Shown here one piece after another: positions 60,597 through 64,000 of a DNA stretch of 64,000 bases. The translations under genes were made by a program, and so were the position numbers. The notes beneath the pieces were generated by a model that was given only the letters and a program-made list of their open reading frames with translations, was not told the DNA's origin and did not search any database. How positions within the stretch are numbered: the first letter of the stretch is position 1; the number at the start of each line of letters is the position of its first letter. Source of the DNA: Telopea speciosissima (Eukaryota; Streptophyta; Magnoliopsida; Proteales; Proteaceae); assembly GCF_018873765.1 (NCBI RefSeq), contig NC_057924.1, forward strand, positions 19,029,542-19,093,541, read 5' to 3'.

Positions 60597-61352
60597 TGAT
60601 GCAGATTTATCACCAAACTGGGCTTCTTTTATTAGGAATAAGTCTAGGGTTGGGTTACATACATGTTGCCATGTTGGGCCTTTGATCCCATGGGTTTCTA
60701 ATGTAATAGGCCACTTTTATGGGCCTAAAATATGGGTAAATAGGTTGCATACGGGATTAGCTCCCACACTTAGTTTTATTTCCATACTTAGCTTTTTATT
60801 TGGTGTTTTAAATTGAACCGGTTCAACCAATTACAACCGCAATAACGCTCCTTGGAGATGGTACCGGCTTACACCAAGCACCATCATAGTATGAAGAACA
60901 CCCAAATTCAACAAAGACTTTACCTGTAGGCATGATGCAAATCTCTCCTGAGTAGGACAACATATCCACCACGGATTATGAAATGATATTGTTACGTCGC
61001 CTCTCATCAACAACTAATATGGCTATGCTCCCATTGGGTAGACGAACTCGGGTCTTGAAAATGAAGGGAGGTTGGTCTTTCGAGGCTTTATTGGAGCTTC
61101 CCTCCGCCATAGCTCTGATACCAAAGTTGATGAAGATTTATCACCAAACTGGGCTTCTTTTATTAGGAATAAGTCTAGGGTTGGGTTACATACATGTTGG
61201 GCCTTTGATCCCATGGGTTTCTAATGTAATAGGCCACTTTTATGGGCCTAAAATATGGGTAAATAGGTTGCATACGGGATTAGTTCCCATACTTAGTTTT
61301 ATTTCCATACTTAGCTTTTTATTTGGTGTTTTAAATTGAATCGGTTCAACCA
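60597..61352 (-). mobile_element. TRIM-like element (two short LTRs, no coding capacity)
   Basis: Direct repeats 60597-60829 (233 bp) and 61128-61352 (225 bp) differ by an 8-bp indel and about five substitutions. On the minus strand they begin TGGTTGAACCG and end CATCA. A perfect methionine-tRNA-type primer site TGGTATCAGAGC (61112-61123 on the minus strand) lies 4 nt inside the right repeat, which is therefore the 5' LTR. The interior of about 298 bp codes for nothing recognisable. The expected 5-bp duplication is not found (CCTTT against ATGGT), and the polypurine tract is weak, so the element may have been altered after insertion. Confidence 0.72.
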
Positions 61353-61379
61353 ATGGTTCAATTTAAGTGATTTTATTAG

Positions 61380-61789
61380 TTTTTCTTTTAGTTGTTTAGT
61401 TGGGCTGGATTAGGACTCTATTTTGAATCTATTTCAGTTTCCTAGTCAGTTTAAGTTAGCTAATAGGTTAAGGATTGGGTTAGGTCATTCCTTTTTAGTG
61501 TCTAAGTCTATTTTTGAGTCTTCTATATAAGTTTGTAAGGGAGGCCAGCATTAGACACGAATTTAATTAATGAAAAAGCTTTTGTTTGCTGCCATAGCTG
61601 CTGCTCTGCTCTGTTGAGTGAACCTTGTGAGTAATATCAAGGCTACCTTGTGGGTAATATCAAGGTGAAGGGATTGGTGGACTCCGATCGACTCCTTGCA
61701 TCTTGTAGATTGGGAGGTCCTTCTTCTTATTCAATCGAGCTTCTTCAAGCTGCTGCTGCTGCCTCTGAAGGAGATCAAACCAGTAAGTA
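61380..61789 (+). other. Possible LTR promoter fragment
   Basis: TTCTATATAAG near 61522 in a context of TTAGGACT/TTTCAGTTTCCTAG words looks like the TATA region of an LTR, followed by AATGAAAAAGCTTTTG. No partner LTR was located. Confidence 0.3.
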
Positions 61790-62430
61790 ATCTTAGTTTC
61801 CTACATATATCCTTCCCTTCTTCATCCTCTAACCTAATCCACCCCCCCCTCCATCCATCAAACCCTAATTTCCATTAAACCTGCAACTCCTACCTCAACT
61901 AGGACTCCCTTATAATTCCAGATTTAGCCCTCACCCTCAAACCCTACGTCCAGCCCACATTCCCCACATCACTCCCCACACTCGGCCTTAACCCTAGCCT
62001 ATAGTATCCACTCTAACCCTTCATCTCCTTGCTCCATTAAAACCCAAACCCAAAACCCTAAAATTCAATTCTGCCCAAAATTGCAGAATTTCAAAACTCG
62101 TCTAAACCCTAACCTTTTTATACCATATTGACCCCTTAGACCTGCCCATTAATACCCTATAAACCCCTTTCCCAAAATCCACCCCTAAACCCTAGATCCT
62201 GAAAACACTCCATTTTTACAAGGCCTCTAACCCGAAACCCTAGATTTCCAACTTCATCCAAATCAATCCAAACCTACACCACCAGACTCCTAAAAACCTG
62301 CACATCATTACCAAATAAAACCCTAGCTCGACCTAACCCTAATTCTGCCCTAATTAGCCTAAACTGTCCCAATCGGCCAGCCTTTGTGTGTGACCCCGTT
62401 ACCCTGGCTCCTAGTGGGATTACTCCTACC
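61790..62430 (-). repeat. Inverted copy of the 53.5-55.0 kb repeat
   Basis: Read on the minus strand, it shows the AATCCCACTAGGAGCCAGG, CGATTGGGACAG, GGGCAGAATTAGGGTTAGG and later AGGGTTTAGG blocks in the same order as the segments at 53531 and 54640. Rich in CCCTAAACCC-like words, but without a regular telomeric array. Confidence 0.55.
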
Positions 62431-62716
62431 TAGGATTACATCACCTTTAGTGGATAGGTTCATTGCACCCTATTGATAGGAAATCTTCTGCTACTTGCAT
62501 GCTAAGTGATGCAGATTCAATTTGCGATTCAGATCGTGTGGTTGGGGTTGATTCTGAATAATATTGGTTCTGGCATAGGTTAAGTCAGGAAAGTCTTTTG
62601 ATTAAAGTTGGGGGGCAATTATGTATTTTTCTTTAGTATTTTTTAATTAGAGTTTTGGGGCTGGTTCATGTTTAGCTATTGTTTAGGAGTTTTTAGAATT
62701 TAACTAATACATTTTA

Positions 62717-62902
62717 GGGCAAGAGATCGCTGATTGGTCATGTGGCCCCTGCACCAGTGCGGGTGCCAATGAGAGGAGCTTACTCAGGGGCATCGACATG
62801 GATGGGATTTTTTATTTCATGGGGGCAGGGTCAGGGTGTTAATTTCGTGCACTCCTGTGTCTGACCACAGGTTCTACATGACCAGGCAGCATTCTTTCTC
62901 CC
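62717..62902. mobile_element. Mutator-like MITE with 9-bp TSD
   Basis: Termini GGGCAAGAGATCGCTGATTG (left) and CAGGCAGCATTCTTTCTCCC (right) are inverted over about 29 bp with mismatches. Flanks TACATTTTA (62708-62716) and TATATTTTA (62903-62911) match at 8 of 9. Same family as 17750-17893. Confidence 0.75.
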
Positions 62903-62911
62903 TATATTTTA

Positions 62912-63619
62912 TTAGTAGTCTCTCTCACTCTCTCTCTCTCATGGCTGTTAATTTCTCCTCTTTCTTTTCCTCTTATCTCTTCTCTTCCTTTTTTTTCCTC
63001 TCATCGATTGTTAGTTTTCTGATCCTAAATCTTAGGTTTCTTCTTCCCTATTTTATTTTCCTCTAGAGCCACGATCCCCTTTTTCCTCTCCTGCATTCAA
63101 CCTCATCAAATTCAAATACAGAGAATATTTTATACCTGATTTTCCTCTGGAAATTATTCATTCAGATCTAATGATTATTGTCTCAGGATCTGGATCACTA
63201 GGTCTATGATCAGATCTCTCATCGTAACCATTAGATATCATTGGTAGATGTAGGCAAGTTTAGCCCTTGAAACAGAATCTTGGAGATTGACTCGTCACCT
63301 AAGGATCTAGCTTGATTGATCTGCATCATATTGTTCATCATAGTTTTTTCCACTAATTGTGTAGTTCAGAAATAATTAGGACTGATTATTATATGATGTG
63401 GAATAATACACTAATTGGGAAATTAGCAATTCCGTGTACCCAAAATATATAAATGTTTTTGAAAAATTACGCTGATGCTTCATTTTTTGGTAGGTCCTAC
63501 TCTATGCTACTCTACTTCGGGGGGGGGGGGGGGTTGTTGGAAGGGAGGTGTGAACCAGGAGGCTTGAACTCTATTGGAGGTGGGGGTGGAAAGGGAGGTG
63601 TGAACCAGGAAGCTTGAAC
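62912..63619. other. Gene-free sequence, CT-rich then G-run
   Basis: A CT/T-rich block (62920-63065) gives a spurious hydrophobic frame. A run of about 13 G lies at 63520-63533. No RABA1 exon is visible. Confidence 0.4.
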
Positions 63620-63885
63620 CCAAGACCTTCTGGTAGCAATGGGCTTCCACGCACCACATGCTACCAAGTACGCTAGGCACTTGTTCACACGCTGATGCTT
63701 CTTAAGAGACTAGGTTGTAAAATGCAAATGCCAATTTATACCTTGAATCTTCTGGTAGCAATGAGCTTCCACGCACCGCATGCTACCAAGTGCGCTAGGT
63801 ACTTGTTCACAAGCTGATGCTTATTAAGCGACTGTAGGTTGTAAAATACAAATGGCAATTTATACCTTGAATCTTCTGACATTAA
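63620..63885. repeat. Tandem duplication, period about 122 bp
   Basis: Two copies begin CTTCTGGTAGCAATG(G/A)GCTTCC and run through CACTTGTTCACA and GCAATTTATACCTTGAAT-like blocks. Identity is about 90% by eye. A shorter duplication (GGGAGGTGTGAACCAGGA, about 50 bp apart) lies just before at 63543-63615. Confidence 0.85.
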
Positions 63886-64000
63886 CATGAATAGTTTCTA
63901 ACTATAAGCTTATATGGAACAAGTAGTGAATTTTGGATTTAAAAGTTGTTCTTCTAATCTGATGGGAAGCAGATCTTATTATTTATCAAAGAGGGAGGGA

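Noticed and set aside
60541-60600. Possible RABA1 exon after TTGTTGTCAG at about 60540
   Set aside because: The acceptor looks good, but the following frame does not encode the Rab sequence expected after GQER and runs straight into the TRIM-like repeat.
62836-63066. Hydrophobic 76-codon frame that could be a small membrane protein
   Set aside because: It is made of CT/T-rich low-complexity sequence starting within a MITE. No conserved features.

Overview
This is a stretch of nuclear genome from a flowering plant. The evidence is split genes with GT-AG introns, two plant gene families (a WOX homeobox gene and the first exon of a RABA1/Rab11 GTPase gene), a decayed polygalacturonase gene, and a background of plant transposable elements (Ty1/copia, Ty3/Tat-type, L1-type LINE, hAT-like and Mutator-like MITEs). 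The lineage cannot be fixed from the sequence. I see no rRNA, tRNA, organellar or bacterial genes.

Layout. 1-6 kb: LINE relics, small inverted-repeat elements and a 27-bp minisatellite. 6.1-8.35 kb: an apparently intact three-exon WOX9/WOX8-type gene on the + strand (359 aa), followed by a 0.85-kb CT-rich minisatellite. 9.5-20 kb: gene-free, with a truncated Tat-type LTR (11.74-12.65 kb), several foldback MITEs, and a hAT-like element that itself carries a LINE tail. 20.0-44.3 kb: a three-level nest of LTR retrotransposons. An old copia element (20004-44277) has a second copia (20198-37270, target duplication ACTTC) inserted in its 5' LTR. That second element is split in its integrase by a 12.3-kb element without pol (22494-34827, target duplication CTAGT). 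45.4-48.3 kb: the 3' end of another copia with its LTR, a polygalacturonase pseudogene and LTR/LINE debris. 49.9-50.5 kb: a foldback MITE sits in the upstream region of the RABA1-type gene, whose exon 1 is 50311-50531. The remaining 13.4 kb shows no second exon. It holds TE debris: a copia 3' end, a hAT-like MITE pair, a TRIM-like element and tandem duplications. It is either a very long first intron or the gene is broken.

The most unusual object is the innermost element. It has Tat-type LTRs, a tRNA-like primer site and a Gag-like reading frame with no recognisable pol. The Gag frame continues into about 235 residues that I do not recognise, and its 3' untranslated part is built from five successive unrelated tandem arrays. 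Its LTRs look more diverged than those of the copia it interrupts, which contradicts simple nesting order. Host genes are few and appear independent, so no operon-like or cooperative system is visible. All alignments and divergence figures are by eye.
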